Positions 42,041 to 50,288 of a DNA stretch of 64,000 bases are shown here, piece after piece. Every line of letters starts with the position of its first letter. The first letter of the stretch is position 1. The notes under the pieces were generated by a model, which did not search any database, was not told the origin of the DNA, and saw only the letters and a program-made list of their open reading frames with translations. The DNA is from Actinoplanes sp. NBC_00393 (GTDB lineage Bacteria > Actinomycetota > Actinomycetes > Mycobacteriales > Micromonosporaceae): assembly GCF_036053395.1 (NCBI RefSeq), contig NZ_CP107942.1, forward strand, positions 396,001-460,000, read 5' to 3'. Position numbers and translations under genes: made by a program.

Positions 42041-43162
42041 GTGCCAGCAGTTCGTAATGTTCTGGTCGTCGGTGGCGGCGCCGCCGGTGCCGCCGCGGCG
42101 ATCCTGCTCGCCGAGGGCGGCGTCTCCGTCGACCTGGTCGACGCCAAGCCCGACGTCTCCGCGCTCGGCTCCGGCATCACCCTGCAGGGCAACGCTCTGC
42201 GCGTACTGCGCGAGCTGGGCGTCTGGGATCAGGTCAAGGCCGAGGGGTACGAGTTCGACACGCTCGGCCTGCGCGCTCCCGACCCGGCCGGCACCCTGAT
42301 CGCCGAGCTGACCGACATCCGTACCGGCGGCCCGGACCTGCCCGCGACGCTCGGCATGTACCGGCCGACCCTGGCGAAGATCCTGATCGACCGGGCCGGC
42401 GCCGCCGGCGCGAAGGTGCGGTTCGGCACCCGGCCGACGGCCCTCACCCAGGACGGCGACGTCACCTTCGACGACGGCTCGACCGGCCGGTACGACCTGG
42501 TGATCGGCGCCGACGGCCTGCGCTCGTGGACCCGCCGGGCGGTCGGGATCGACGGCGAACCGCAGCCGGTCGGCATGGGCATCTGGCGCACCTTCACCCG
42601 CCGCCCGGAGAGCGTCACCCGCACCGACCTGTTCTACGGCGGGCCCGCCTACATCGCCGGGTACTGCCCGACCGGCGCGGACAGCATCTACGCGTACCTG
42701 GTCGAGGACGTCCAGGACCGGTCCGGCCTGAGCCCGGACGAGAAGCTGGCGACGATGCGGCAGCTCGCCGGGGCGTACCACGGGCCGTGGGACGAGATCC
42801 GCGACAGCCTCACCGACCCGGCGACGGTCAACTACACCGCCTTCGAGAGCCACGTGCTGGACGGCCCGTGGCACCGCGGCCGCGTGGTCGTCATCGGCGA
42901 CGCCGCGCACAGCTGCCCGCCCACCCTCGCCCAGGGCGCCGCGCAGGCCCTCGAGGACGCCTCGGTCCTGGCCGAGCTGCTGCTGCGCGAGGACGCGGTC
43001 ACCGGCGAGCTCTGGAGCGAGTTCACCGGCCGCCGCCTCCCGCGGGCCCGCGAAGTCGTCGAGGCGTCCCTGCAACTGACCCGCTGGCTGCTCGCCCACG
43101 AGCGCGGTGACGTACCCGGCCTGATGGGCCGGATCGCGCACCTGGTCGCCTCGCCCGCCTGA
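42041..43162 (+). CDS. FAD-dependent aromatic monooxygenase
   Basis: A 373-residue class A flavoprotein hydroxylase. GTG 42041 opens the Rossmann loop NVLVVGGGAAGAAAAILLAE. The DG motif is YDLVIGADGLRSWTRR and the GD motif VVVIGDAAHSCPPTLAQGAA. It should hydroxylate an aromatic ring using NAD(P)H and O2, preparing it for the extradiol enzyme encoded 11 bp downstream. The ORF can be read from 41984, but that part covers the inverted repeat. It is the first gene of a five-gene operon. Confidence 0.87.
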   Translation: MPAVRNVLVVGGGAAGAAAAILLAEGGVSVDLVDAKPDVSALGSGITLQGNALRVLRELGVWDQVKAEGYEFDTLGLRAPDPAGTLIAELTDIRTGGPDLPATLGMYRPTLAKILIDRAGAAGAKVRFGTRPTALTQDGDVTFDDGSTGRYDLVIGADGLRSWTRRAVGIDGEPQPVGMGIWRTFTRRPESVTRTDLFYGGPAYIAGYCPTGADSIYAYLVEDVQDRSGLSPDEKLATMRQLAGAYHGPWDEIRDSLTDPATVNYTAFESHVLDGPWHRGRVVVIGDAAHSCPPTLAQGAAQALEDASVLAELLLREDAVTGELWSEFTGRRLPRAREVVEASLQLTRWLLAHERGDVPGLMGRIAHLVASPA

Positions 43163-43173
43163 AAGGACCTGCT

Positions 43174-44118
43174 GTGAGCAACGACGAACGACTGATCACC
43201 CACCTGCGCCACGTCGATCTGGCCGTGCCGGACTACGACAGGCAGCTCGAGTTCTACACGAACATGTGGGGCCTGGACGCCGAGACCACCGACGAGGGCC
43301 TGGCCTTCCTGGCCGCGGCCGGCTCACCGGAGCAGTACTCGGTGCGGTTGCGCAAGGCCGCCGAGAAGCGTCTCGACCTGATCGCCTTCGGCGCCGCGAA
43401 CGAGGCCGACGTCGACGCGCTCGCCGAGCGCCTCGGCCGCGCCGGCGTCCAACTGGTCGGCGAGCCCGGCAAGCTGCAGACCCCCGGCGGCGGGTACGGC
43501 TTCCGCTTCTTCGACATCGACGGCCGCACGGTCGAGGTCTCCTGCGACGTCGCGGTCCGGCAGCACCGCAAGCTGGAGGAGGGCGAGTCCGTACCGGTCA
43601 AGCTCTCGCACGTGGTGATCAACTCGCCGAACCCGGAGGCGACCGTCGCCTTCTACAACCAGCATTTGAACTTCGCTCTCTCGGACACCCTGATGCACCC
43701 GCGGATGGGCGAGATGATGTGGTTCATGCGGACCAACCGCTGGCACCACAGCCTGGCCATCGCGCGGGGCCCGCACGTCGCGCTGCACCACGCGTCGTTC
43801 GAGATGCGCGGCATCGACGAGTACATGCGCGGCACCGGCCGGCTGCTGCGCGGCGGCGTGGAGAAGGTGTGGGGCCCGGGCCGGCACATGGCCGGCAACA
43901 ACACCTTCAGCTACTTCCTCGACCCGCACGGCAACACCATCGAGTACACCACCGAGCTGGAGGAACTCGACGAGGACACCTGGCACCCGCACCTCTACGA
44001 CTTCTCCGACCCGGCGGTCAGCGACCAGTGGGGGACGGCGAACCCGATGAACGAGTTCGTCGCCCGGCAGTCGTTCAACGACGTGGACCGCGGCATCTTC
44101 GTCGCGCCGCCGGTCTGA
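43174..44118 (+). CDS. Extradiol ring-cleavage dioxygenase, VOC type
   Basis: A 314-residue type I extradiol dioxygenase with two VOC modules. The N-terminal module (HLRHVDLAVPDYDRQLEFYT) is non-catalytic. The C-terminal one carries the iron triad: His in VKLSHVVINSPN, His in RWHHSLAI and Glu in NTIEYTTEL. It would open a catechol-like ring next to the hydroxyls. GTG 43174 lies 11 bp after the monooxygenase stop, and the stop overlaps the next ATG by one base. Confidence 0.87.
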   Translation: MSNDERLITHLRHVDLAVPDYDRQLEFYTNMWGLDAETTDEGLAFLAAAGSPEQYSVRLRKAAEKRLDLIAFGAANEADVDALAERLGRAGVQLVGEPGKLQTPGGGYGFRFFDIDGRTVEVSCDVAVRQHRKLEEGESVPVKLSHVVINSPNPEATVAFYNQHLNFALSDTLMHPRMGEMMWFMRTNRWHHSLAIARGPHVALHHASFEMRGIDEYMRGTGRLLRGGVEKVWGPGRHMAGNNTFSYFLDPHGNTIEYTTELEELDEDTWHPHLYDFSDPAVSDQWGTANPMNEFVARQSFNDVDRGIFVAPPV

Positions 44119-45041
44119 TGCGGCTCGCGACCTTCCGGCACGAGGGCCGGACCCGGACCGGCATCGTCGACGGCGAGCAGGTGCGGCCGTTCCTCGATGA
44201 CCCCGGCATGCTCGAGATCATCGAGACCGGCTGGGCAGGGCGGGGGACCGCTTCGGGCGTACCCCTGAAAGATGTGCAGTTGCTGGCGCCGCTGCGGCCC
44301 GGCTCGATCCGCGACTTCGTCGCGTTCGAGGAGCATGTCGAAGGGGTCCGGCGCAGCATCGACGGTTCCGCGGGGGTGCCGGAAGCCTGGTACGCCGCAC
44401 CGACCTTCTATTTCACCAACCCGCACACCGTGCTCGGCCCGGACGACGAGGTGCCCTTCCCGGCCACGTCGGTGGCCCGCGACTTCGAGCTCGAGGTCGC
44501 CGCGGTGATCGGTCCGGACCAGCGGATCTTCGGCTACACGATCTTCAACGACTGGTCGGCGCGGGACCTGCAGAGCCGGGAGATGAAGGTCAGCCTCGGG
44601 CCGGCCAAGGGCAAGGACTTCGCCTCCACGCTCGGCCCGTGGATCGTCACCGCCGACGAATTGGATCCTCTCAAAAAGGACGGCTTCCTGGACTTGTGGT
44701 GCTCGGCCACGGTCAACGACGTCGAGGTCGGGCGGGACCTGCTCAGCAACATGGGCTGGACCTTCGAGACCATGCTCGTGTACGCCGCCCGGGACAGCCG
44801 CGTGCTGGCCGGTGACGTGCTCGGCTCGGGCACCGTCGGCAACGGCGGCTGCCTGGCCGAGCTGTGGGGGCGCAACGGCAGGCAGGATCCGCCGCCGCTG
44901 CGTGACGGCGACGTTGTCACCCTGACCGTCGAGGGCATCGGCAGTCTCACCAACCGCGTCGCGACCGGACCATCTTTCGATCAACTTCCGGGTGTTCGCC
45001 GCCGTGACCCGGCGCGGGCCCGTGCAGAAAGGCAGCACTGA
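44118..45041 (+). CDS. Fumarylacetoacetate hydrolase family enzyme
   Basis: A 307-residue FAH-family protein. RDFVAFEEHV, DFELEVAAVIG and GYTIFNDWSARDLQ are typical, with metal-binding Glu/Asp residues in FELE and NDWSARD. Such enzymes hydrolyse or isomerise/decarboxylate ring-cleavage products. ATG 44118 overlaps the dioxygenase stop (TGATG). The next gene begins at the base after its TGA. The last ~25 residues are basic and variable. Confidence 0.85.
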   Translation: MRLATFRHEGRTRTGIVDGEQVRPFLDDPGMLEIIETGWAGRGTASGVPLKDVQLLAPLRPGSIRDFVAFEEHVEGVRRSIDGSAGVPEAWYAAPTFYFTNPHTVLGPDDEVPFPATSVARDFELEVAAVIGPDQRIFGYTIFNDWSARDLQSREMKVSLGPAKGKDFASTLGPWIVTADELDPLKKDGFLDLWCSATVNDVEVGRDLLSNMGWTFETMLVYAARDSRVLAGDVLGSGTVGNGGCLAELWGRNGRQDPPPLRDGDVVTLTVEGIGSLTNRVATGPSFDQLPGVRRRDPARARAERQH

Positions 45042-46181
45042 ATGTTCGAGTACTTTCCCGGCAACTACGTCTGGAACCTGGGCGTCGTCGCCACCCTGAA
45101 CAGCGGCGGGCTGATCGACGAGGTGGACCGCGCCTGCCGGCCGATCCGCGAGCTGGCCGCACAGGGCTCCGACGTCGGGACCAAGGAGTTCATGGCGTCC
45201 TGGGCCGCGGTCGCGGAGGACCTGGCCACGCAGGCGGCGGCCGACGAGGCGGCGGGGCACCGGCGGACCGCCGGGCAGAAGTACCAGCGGGCCACCAACT
45301 ACCTGGCCCAGGCCGAGCGGATGCAGAGCGCCAAGTCGCCCGATCGCAAGGCGTTCTACCAGCGGCTGCTCGACCTGCAGCAGAAGGCGTTCGACCTGAT
45401 CGACCCGTCCACCACCCGGGTCGCCATCCCGTTCGAGGGCGCGCTGCTCCCGGCGTACTTCAAAAAGGCCACCGATGGCCCGGCGCCGACGATCATCCTG
45501 TGGAACGGGCTCGACTCGACCAAGGAGCACATGTACGCGTCCGGCTTCGCCCACGAGATGGCGGCCCGGGGGATCAACACGCTGATGGTCGACTGCCCGG
45601 GCAGTGGCGAGGCGCTGCGGTTCCTGGGACTCACCTCCCGGGTGGAGACCGAGGACTGGGCCGCGGCGTGCGTGGACTACCTGCTCACCCGCGACGATGT
45701 CGTCGCCGGGAAGATCGGCCTGATCGGGTGGTCGCTGGGTGGCTACTACGCGCCGCGGGCTGCCGCCTTCGAGAAGCGGCTCGCGCTCTGCGTGGCCTGG
45801 GGCGCGAACCACGACTGGGGGGCGGTGCAGAAGCGCCGGCTCGAGCGCGAGGGGGAGAACCCGGTCCCGCACTACTGGGACCACGTGCTGTGGGTGTGGG
45901 GCGAGGACGACCTGGACACCTTCATCAAGAAGGCTGAAGCGGTGAACCTGGACGGGGTGGTCGAACAGATCACCGTGCCGTTCCTGATCTGCCATGGCGA
46001 GAACGACCGGCAGATCCCGCTGGAGTACGCGCACCGCTCCTACGAGCAGGCGGTCAACTCACCTCGTCGCGAACTGCGGATCTTCACGCCTGCCGAGGGT
46101 GGGGCCGAGCACATCGGGCTGGACCACTTCGCGCACGTGCAGACGTACATCGCCGACTGGGTCGCGGGGGAGTTCGCGTGA
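45042..46181 (+). CDS. Alpha/beta hydrolase, pseudooxynicotine-hydrolase-like
   Basis: A 379-residue protein with a helical N-terminal cap domain (residues ~1-130; ATNYLAQAERMQSAKSPDRK) and a C-terminal alpha/beta-hydrolase core. The nucleophile is in GLIGWSLGGYYAPR and the likely acid/His pair in ENDRQIPLEY and EHIGLDHFAH. The architecture resembles 2,6-dihydroxypseudooxynicotine hydrolase and other DUF1100-like C-C hydrolases. It probably acts on the ring-cleavage product. Its stop overlaps the next start (GTGA). Confidence 0.8.
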   Translation: MFEYFPGNYVWNLGVVATLNSGGLIDEVDRACRPIRELAAQGSDVGTKEFMASWAAVAEDLATQAAADEAAGHRRTAGQKYQRATNYLAQAERMQSAKSPDRKAFYQRLLDLQQKAFDLIDPSTTRVAIPFEGALLPAYFKKATDGPAPTIILWNGLDSTKEHMYASGFAHEMAARGINTLMVDCPGSGEALRFLGLTSRVETEDWAAACVDYLLTRDDVVAGKIGLIGWSLGGYYAPRAAAFEKRLALCVAWGANHDWGAVQKRRLEREGENPVPHYWDHVLWVWGEDDLDTFIKKAEAVNLDGVVEQITVPFLICHGENDRQIPLEYAHRSYEQAVNSPRRELRIFTPAEGGAEHIGLDHFAHVQTYIADWVAGEFA

Positions 46182-47116
46182 TCGACCGCACCGATCCGTC
46201 GAGTGCGATCGCGGCGGCGGCGAAACGCTGTTCCAACTGGGGGCGGTGGGGCGCGGACGACGTACGCGGCACCATGAACTTCCTGACCCCGGAAAAGCGC
46301 AGGCAGGGCGCATCGCTGGTGCGCCGCGGGGTGTCGTTCTCGCTGTCGCAGTCCTTCGACGCGAACGGGCCACAGAAAGGCTGGCGGCGGCGCACCAACC
46401 CGGTGCACACCATGCTCGACACCGGCACCGACGCGGCCGCCGGCATCCAGGGCTTCCCGCACGGCATCGGCGGCGCCGACGACGTCATCGCCATGCCGCT
46501 GCAGTGCTCCACCCAGTGGGACGGGCTCGGCCACATCTTCGACCACGGGATCGCCTGGAACGGCCGCCCCGCGGCCGAAGTGGTGACCAGCCTGGGCGAC
46601 TCCCGCACCGGCATCGAGACGGTCGCCGACGTGATCGCCGGGCGTGGCGTGCTGCTGGACTTCGGCGACCTCCCGGACGGCTTCGCCATCACCGAGGAAC
46701 ATCTCCAGGCCACCGCGGACCGGCAGGGCGTCACGATCGGCCGGGGTGACATCGTCCTGGTACGCACCGGCCAGCTCGCCCGCGCCCGCCGCGACGGCTG
46801 GGGCGACTACGCGGGCGGGCCGGCCCCCGGCCTGTCGTTCACCACCGCCGACTGGCTGCACCGCACCGAGATCGCCGCCATCGCCACCGACACGTGGGGT
46901 TTCGAGGTCCGCCCGAACGAGTTCGACGACGCCTTCCAGCCGCTGCACCAGGTCGCCATCCCACACATCGGCCTGTTCCTCGGCGAGATGTGGGACTTGG
47001 ACGCGCTCGCCGCGGACTGCGCCACCGACGGCGTCTACGAGTTCTGGCTGACCGCCGCGCCCCTCCCGATCACCGGCGCCGTCGGCTCCCCGGTGAACCC
47101 CATCGCCGTCAAGTAG
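46178..47116 (+). CDS. Cyclase-family (kynurenine formamidase-like) metal hydrolase
   Basis: A 312-residue member of the putative cyclase family (PF04199). The motif appears as MPLQCSTQWDGLGHIFDHG, the variant with STQWD-x-x-x-H in place of HxGTHxDxPxH seen in formamidases. GDIVLVRTGQLARAR and IATDTWGFEVRPNE are other family blocks. It may hydrolyse a lactone, amide or enol intermediate in the pathway. It is the last gene of the coupled operon; about 70 bp later palindromic repeats begin. Confidence 0.82.
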   Translation: MIDRTDPSSAIAAAAKRCSNWGRWGADDVRGTMNFLTPEKRRQGASLVRRGVSFSLSQSFDANGPQKGWRRRTNPVHTMLDTGTDAAAGIQGFPHGIGGADDVIAMPLQCSTQWDGLGHIFDHGIAWNGRPAAEVVTSLGDSRTGIETVADVIAGRGVLLDFGDLPDGFAITEEHLQATADRQGVTIGRGDIVLVRTGQLARARRDGWGDYAGGPAPGLSFTTADWLHRTEIAAIATDTWGFEVRPNEFDDAFQPLHQVAIPHIGLFLGEMWDLDALAADCATDGVYEFWLTAAPLPITGAVGSPVNPIAVK

Positions 47117-47186
47117 CCCTCACGTCCCCAGCCACCTGATCACCTCGTTCCGCCCGGCATACCCGCGCGGTCCGTCGCGCCCAACC

Positions 47187-47438
47187 CAGCTGTCGCTGGC
47201 TGCTGCCTCCCGCCCCGCGACACAGCCCTGACCGTCAGCCGAGCCCTCTCAGCTGACGCTGGCGGCTGCTTCCCGGCGCGGGAGGCAGCCCTGACCGTCA
47301 GCCGAGCCCTCTCAGCTGACGCTGGCTGCTGCTTCCCGGCGCGGAAGGCAGCGCTGGGCGTCAGCTGGGTTCGTTCGGCTGGCTCTGACGGTTGTTTGCC
47401 GGCCCGGGAAAGAGCGCTGAGCGCCAGCCGGGCAAGAT
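47187..47438. repeat. Four 63-bp repeats of the dispersed palindrome family
   Basis: Units start at 47187, 47250, 47313 and 47376, each 63 bp, beginning CAGCTGACGCTGGCGGCTGC or a variant. They contain CCCGGCGCGGGAGGCAGC and end with a CTGACCGTCAGC-like arm. Arms CAGCTGACGCTGG and the reverse-complementary GGGCGTCAGCTG in unit 3 form a hairpin. The 63-bp period and arm sequences match the array at 24062. The last unit is the most diverged. Confidence 0.8.
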
Positions 47439-48173
47439 CGCCGCGGCGACTGCCGGAAACGGCTGCGGAGAGGGCGGCTCTTCACCCGGAATTCTCAGCC
47501 TCTGTCGCGATCTTCGGCCATCTGCCACACCCGGGTGTGGTCGGCCGCCCAAGATCTGCTCCGATCCCGGATGGCAGAACAAACTTCCCGGATCTCAGAC
47601 GGCGACAGTGCCATGCCGGCACGTCGATGGCGGTCGCTGAGCTCGATCCCTCGCGGTCCGAGCGAACCGCTCACAAGCGACTTGCCGCCGACCCCGAACC
47701 AGTCGATGTGACGCGATCGGGCGTGAACTGGTTGGTGGGACGCGGTCGGGGCAAACCGGATCCGGGTCGAGGTGGCCGGGCGTGAACCGGCCGCGCGTGA
47801 GGTGGCCGGGCGCGAGGCGGGTGGCATGAGCGGCCAGCTTGGAGGCAGCCGGCCGGGAGGCAGCCGGGCACGGGCGGCTGGGCGTGAGGCGGCCGGGCAG
47901 GAGGTGGCCAAGCGTGAGGCCGGGCGGGCAACGAGCGCCCGGGTGGGAGACAGTCGGCCATGGGGCCGCCGGGTGGAAGGCGGCCAGACATGAGGCAGCG
48001 CGCATGAACAGCCGGGGAGACAGCCGTGCCGGAGGTGACCGGGTGGGAGATGGTGGCCCCGATTGTTCCGGTTTCGGGGGCTGCTGGGCCGGGTGCGCTC
48101 ACCCCGTACCGATGCGGGAAGGAATGAGGGGCGCCGGCCCCGCGGTTGGCGGAACGCGAGGCCGGCGCCGGCC
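47439..48173. other. Gene-poor stretch with degenerate GC-rich repeats
   Basis: I see no supportable gene between the palindromic array and the DUF3817 stop. From about 47750 to 47960 the sequence is built of degenerate variants of GGCCGGGCGTGAGG and GGAGGCAGCCGGGC spaced about 15-30 bp apart. These keep many frames open and create false Pro/Ala/Arg-rich ORFs on both strands. Confidence 0.5.
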
Positions 48174-48485
48174 TCAGCCGGCCGCTGCGACGGCTGGTTG
48201 GGTGCGCCGCTTGGTCACCCAGCGTTCGAAGATCAGCGTGGTGAGCGGCGGGATCGACGAGGCCAGGCCGAAGAAGGTGCGCCACAGCGACCAGCGTTCG
48301 GCGCGGGCCACCCACAGCGTGGCGGCCAGGTAGGCGACGAACAGCGCCCCGTGCAGCCGGCCGAACAGCCACACGCCGGCTTCGGTGGTCTCGGTGACGT
48401 ATTTGAGGTACATGCCGGCCAGCAGGCCGGTCCACGAGATCGCCTCGGCGACCGCGGTCACCCGGAAGACCCGGAACGCTTGCAC
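48174..48485 (-). CDS. DUF3817 membrane protein
   Basis: A 103-residue integral membrane protein with three predicted helices, standard for DUF3817. FRVTAVAEAISWTGLLAGMY opens the domain and GRLHGALFVAYLAATLWVAR forms the second helix. The start is a GTG at 48485 behind AAAGGAAAG; the frame can extend to 48536 but that lacks a ribosome site. It is divergent from the hemerythrin gene. Function is unknown. Confidence 0.82.
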   Translation of the reverse strand: MQAFRVFRVTAVAEAISWTGLLAGMYLKYVTETTEAGVWLFGRLHGALFVAYLAATLWVARAERWSLWRTFFGLASSIPPLTTLIFERWVTKRRTQPAVAAAG

Positions 48486-48619
48486 GCGCTTTCCTTTCGA
48501 GATCAGACGATCAAGAGCAAAGGCGAGGGTACGCACCCGAAGTTGAGCGTTTGCTGTGGGATTAATCGCTGCTTAACGGGTATTTCGGACGGCGCATCCA
48601 GCATTCGAGGGGGAAAGCC

Positions 48620-49171
48620 GTGCCGGACATCGTCGAGATCATCAAGGAGCAGCACCGTCAGGTGGACGAGCTGCTGACCCGGGCCGCCGAGGAGGACGCC
48701 GACACCGCCGCGCTGCTGCAGCAGGTGGCCGGCATGCTGCTGCCGCACTCGGCCGCCGAGGAGGACTTCGTCTACCCGGCGATCCGGGACGCGGCGATCG
48801 AGGCCGGCGAGGAGGTCGCCGACGGCGCGACCGAGCACCACCAGATCGAGGAGATGCTGCGCAACCTGCTCGACGGCGACCCGGACGACCCCGGATACGA
48901 CGGCACGCTCGCCGCGATCACCGGGGAGCTGCGCCACCACGTGCAGGAGGAAGAGGAGGAGCTCCTGCCGATCCTCGAGCAGCGGCTCAGCGACCAGGAA
49001 CGCGAGGAGATGGGCCGCCGGTTCGCCGAGGCCACCGCGGGCGGGTCCCCTGAGCAGGGTCACGAGCACCTGAGCCGCCACGACCTGTACGAGAAGGCGA
49101 AGGAACAGCAGATCCCCGGCCGCTCGAAGATGTCGCGCGATCAACTGGCCGAGGCCCTCGGCGAGAGCTGA
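48620..49171 (+). CDS. Hemerythrin-domain protein
   Basis: A 183-residue cytoplasmic protein. The first ~140 residues form a four-helix hemerythrin HHE domain: EQHRQVDELL, LLPHSAAEEDFVYP, EHHQIEEML and LRHHVQEEEEELLP provide the His/Glu di-iron ligands. The C-terminal ~40 residues (SRHDLYEKAKEQQIPGRSKM) form a small Rho-N/SAP-like helical domain, a common addition in actinobacteria. It may bind oxygen or NO or store iron. GTG 48620 follows a GAGGGGGA. Confidence 0.88.
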   Translation: MPDIVEIIKEQHRQVDELLTRAAEEDADTAALLQQVAGMLLPHSAAEEDFVYPAIRDAAIEAGEEVADGATEHHQIEEMLRNLLDGDPDDPGYDGTLAAITGELRHHVQEEEEELLPILEQRLSDQEREEMGRRFAEATAGGSPEQGHEHLSRHDLYEKAKEQQIPGRSKMSRDQLAEALGES

Positions 49172-49181
49172 CACTGGTGTC

Positions 49182-49436
49182 GTGGAACCGATCACGCGGA
49201 TGCGCCCGTGCCGCCGCTGCGGTCACCCCACCCGGGTGGACCGCATGGTGCAGGGGTACGGGCGCAACTGTGCCGCCCTGCTCGGCCTGATCGGCGGCAC
49301 GGTCGACACCGGGCACACCGGCCCGGACCTGCTGGACCTGATCGAGGTCGAGCCGGAGGACAGCTGCGACGGCTGGGACCGCCCAGCCGACGCACCGTCC
49401 CCTACTCCGGTTTCACGCCGACCCCGGCCAGGGTGA
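49182..49436 (+). CDS. Small zinc-ribbon-like protein
   Basis: An 84-residue protein starting with GTG 49182, 10 bp after the hemerythrin stop. PCRRCGHPTRVDRMVQGYGR followed by NC resembles the short actinobacterial zinc ribbon in which C-x2-C and a later GYG-x-x-C bind zinc. The rest is acidic and Pro-rich. Its 3' end overlaps the convergent methyltransferase gene by 35 bp. Function is unknown. Confidence 0.55.
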   Translation: MEPITRMRPCRRCGHPTRVDRMVQGYGRNCAALLGLIGGTVDTGHTGPDLLDLIEVEPEDSCDGWDRPADAPSPTPVSRRPRPG

Positions 49437-50214
49437 GCGAGCCGACCGCATCCGGCAGCCGGTGGTCCTGCGGTTCGGGCCGCCAGTCGCCGCCGCGCAC
49501 CACCCCGGGCGCGACCAGCTGCCACCCCTCGAAGAACCGGGTCAGCTGCGCGGCGTTGCGCGGCACGAGCGGCGTACCGGTGCGGTTGTAAAGATCGGCG
49601 ACCCGGTCGACCTCGGCCCGCCGGCCCCCGGTGCTGGCGTGCGAGATCGCCAGCTGGCTGCCGGGCGCGGCGGCGTCCCGGTAGGTGCGCATCGCCGAGT
49701 CCAGCGCCGGGCTGTCCGGGACGAAGTGCAGGACCGCGATCATCAGGATGGCGACCGGCCGGGTCAGGTCGAGCCTGTCGCGCAGTTCCGGCTGGTCGAG
49801 CAGGAGCGCGGGCTGCTGGAGGTCGCCGTGCACCACAGCGGTGTGCGGGTCGTCGCCGAGCATGTGCCGGGCGTACAGAACCGCGGTGGGGTCGATGTCG
49901 ACGTAGACCACCCGCGCTTCCGGCGCGGCCGACCGGGCCACCTCGTGCACGTTGCTCTCAGTCGGGATGCCCGAGCCCAGGTCGAGGAACTGCCGGATGC
50001 CGAGGCCGGTGGCGTGCCGGACGGCCCGGTGCAGGAAGGCCCGGTTGGCCCGGGCGATCAGCGGGATCTCCGGGACCAGTTCGACGGCCCGGGCGGCGAT
50101 CGCCCGGTCGGTCTCGAAGTTGTGGGTCCCGCCGAGGAACGCGTCGTAGATCCGGGCGGCGCTGGGCCGGTTCGGGTCGATGCTGGCGGGCAGCTCGGGC
50201 GTGGTGCTCACCAT
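49402..50214 (-). CDS. DUF574 SAM-dependent methyltransferase (second copy)
   Basis: A 270-residue DUF574 protein from ATG 50214. PSAARIYDAFLGGTHNFETD, QFLDLGSGIPTESNVHEVAR and RVVYVDIDPTAVLYARHML are characteristic. It is clearly paralogous to 19930-20733 (FLD-x-G-x-GIPT and THEVA/VHEVA share position) but not adjacent or nearly identical. The extended frame to 50298 overlaps the divergent kinase start and is not used. Substrate is unknown. Confidence 0.9.
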   Translation of the reverse strand: MVSTTPELPASIDPNRPSAARIYDAFLGGTHNFETDRAIAARAVELVPEIPLIARANRAFLHRAVRHATGLGIRQFLDLGSGIPTESNVHEVARSAAPEARVVYVDIDPTAVLYARHMLGDDPHTAVVHGDLQQPALLLDQPELRDRLDLTRPVAILMIAVLHFVPDSPALDSAMRTYRDAAAPGSQLAISHASTGGRRAEVDRVADLYNRTGTPLVPRNAAQLTRFFEGWQLVAPGVVRGGDWRPEPQDHRLPDAVGSLTLAGVGVKPE

Positions 50215-50288
50215 GTCACGATGCCCAGATTCCCCATCCCCATACCCGGAATATCCGAATAGCCGTAGTTTGGGAGCGGGAGGTAGCG

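Noticed and set aside
47392..48170. Several ORFs in the gap after the cyclase gene
   Set aside because: They run through repeats, are Pro/Ala/Arg-rich, and have no family pattern or ribosome site.
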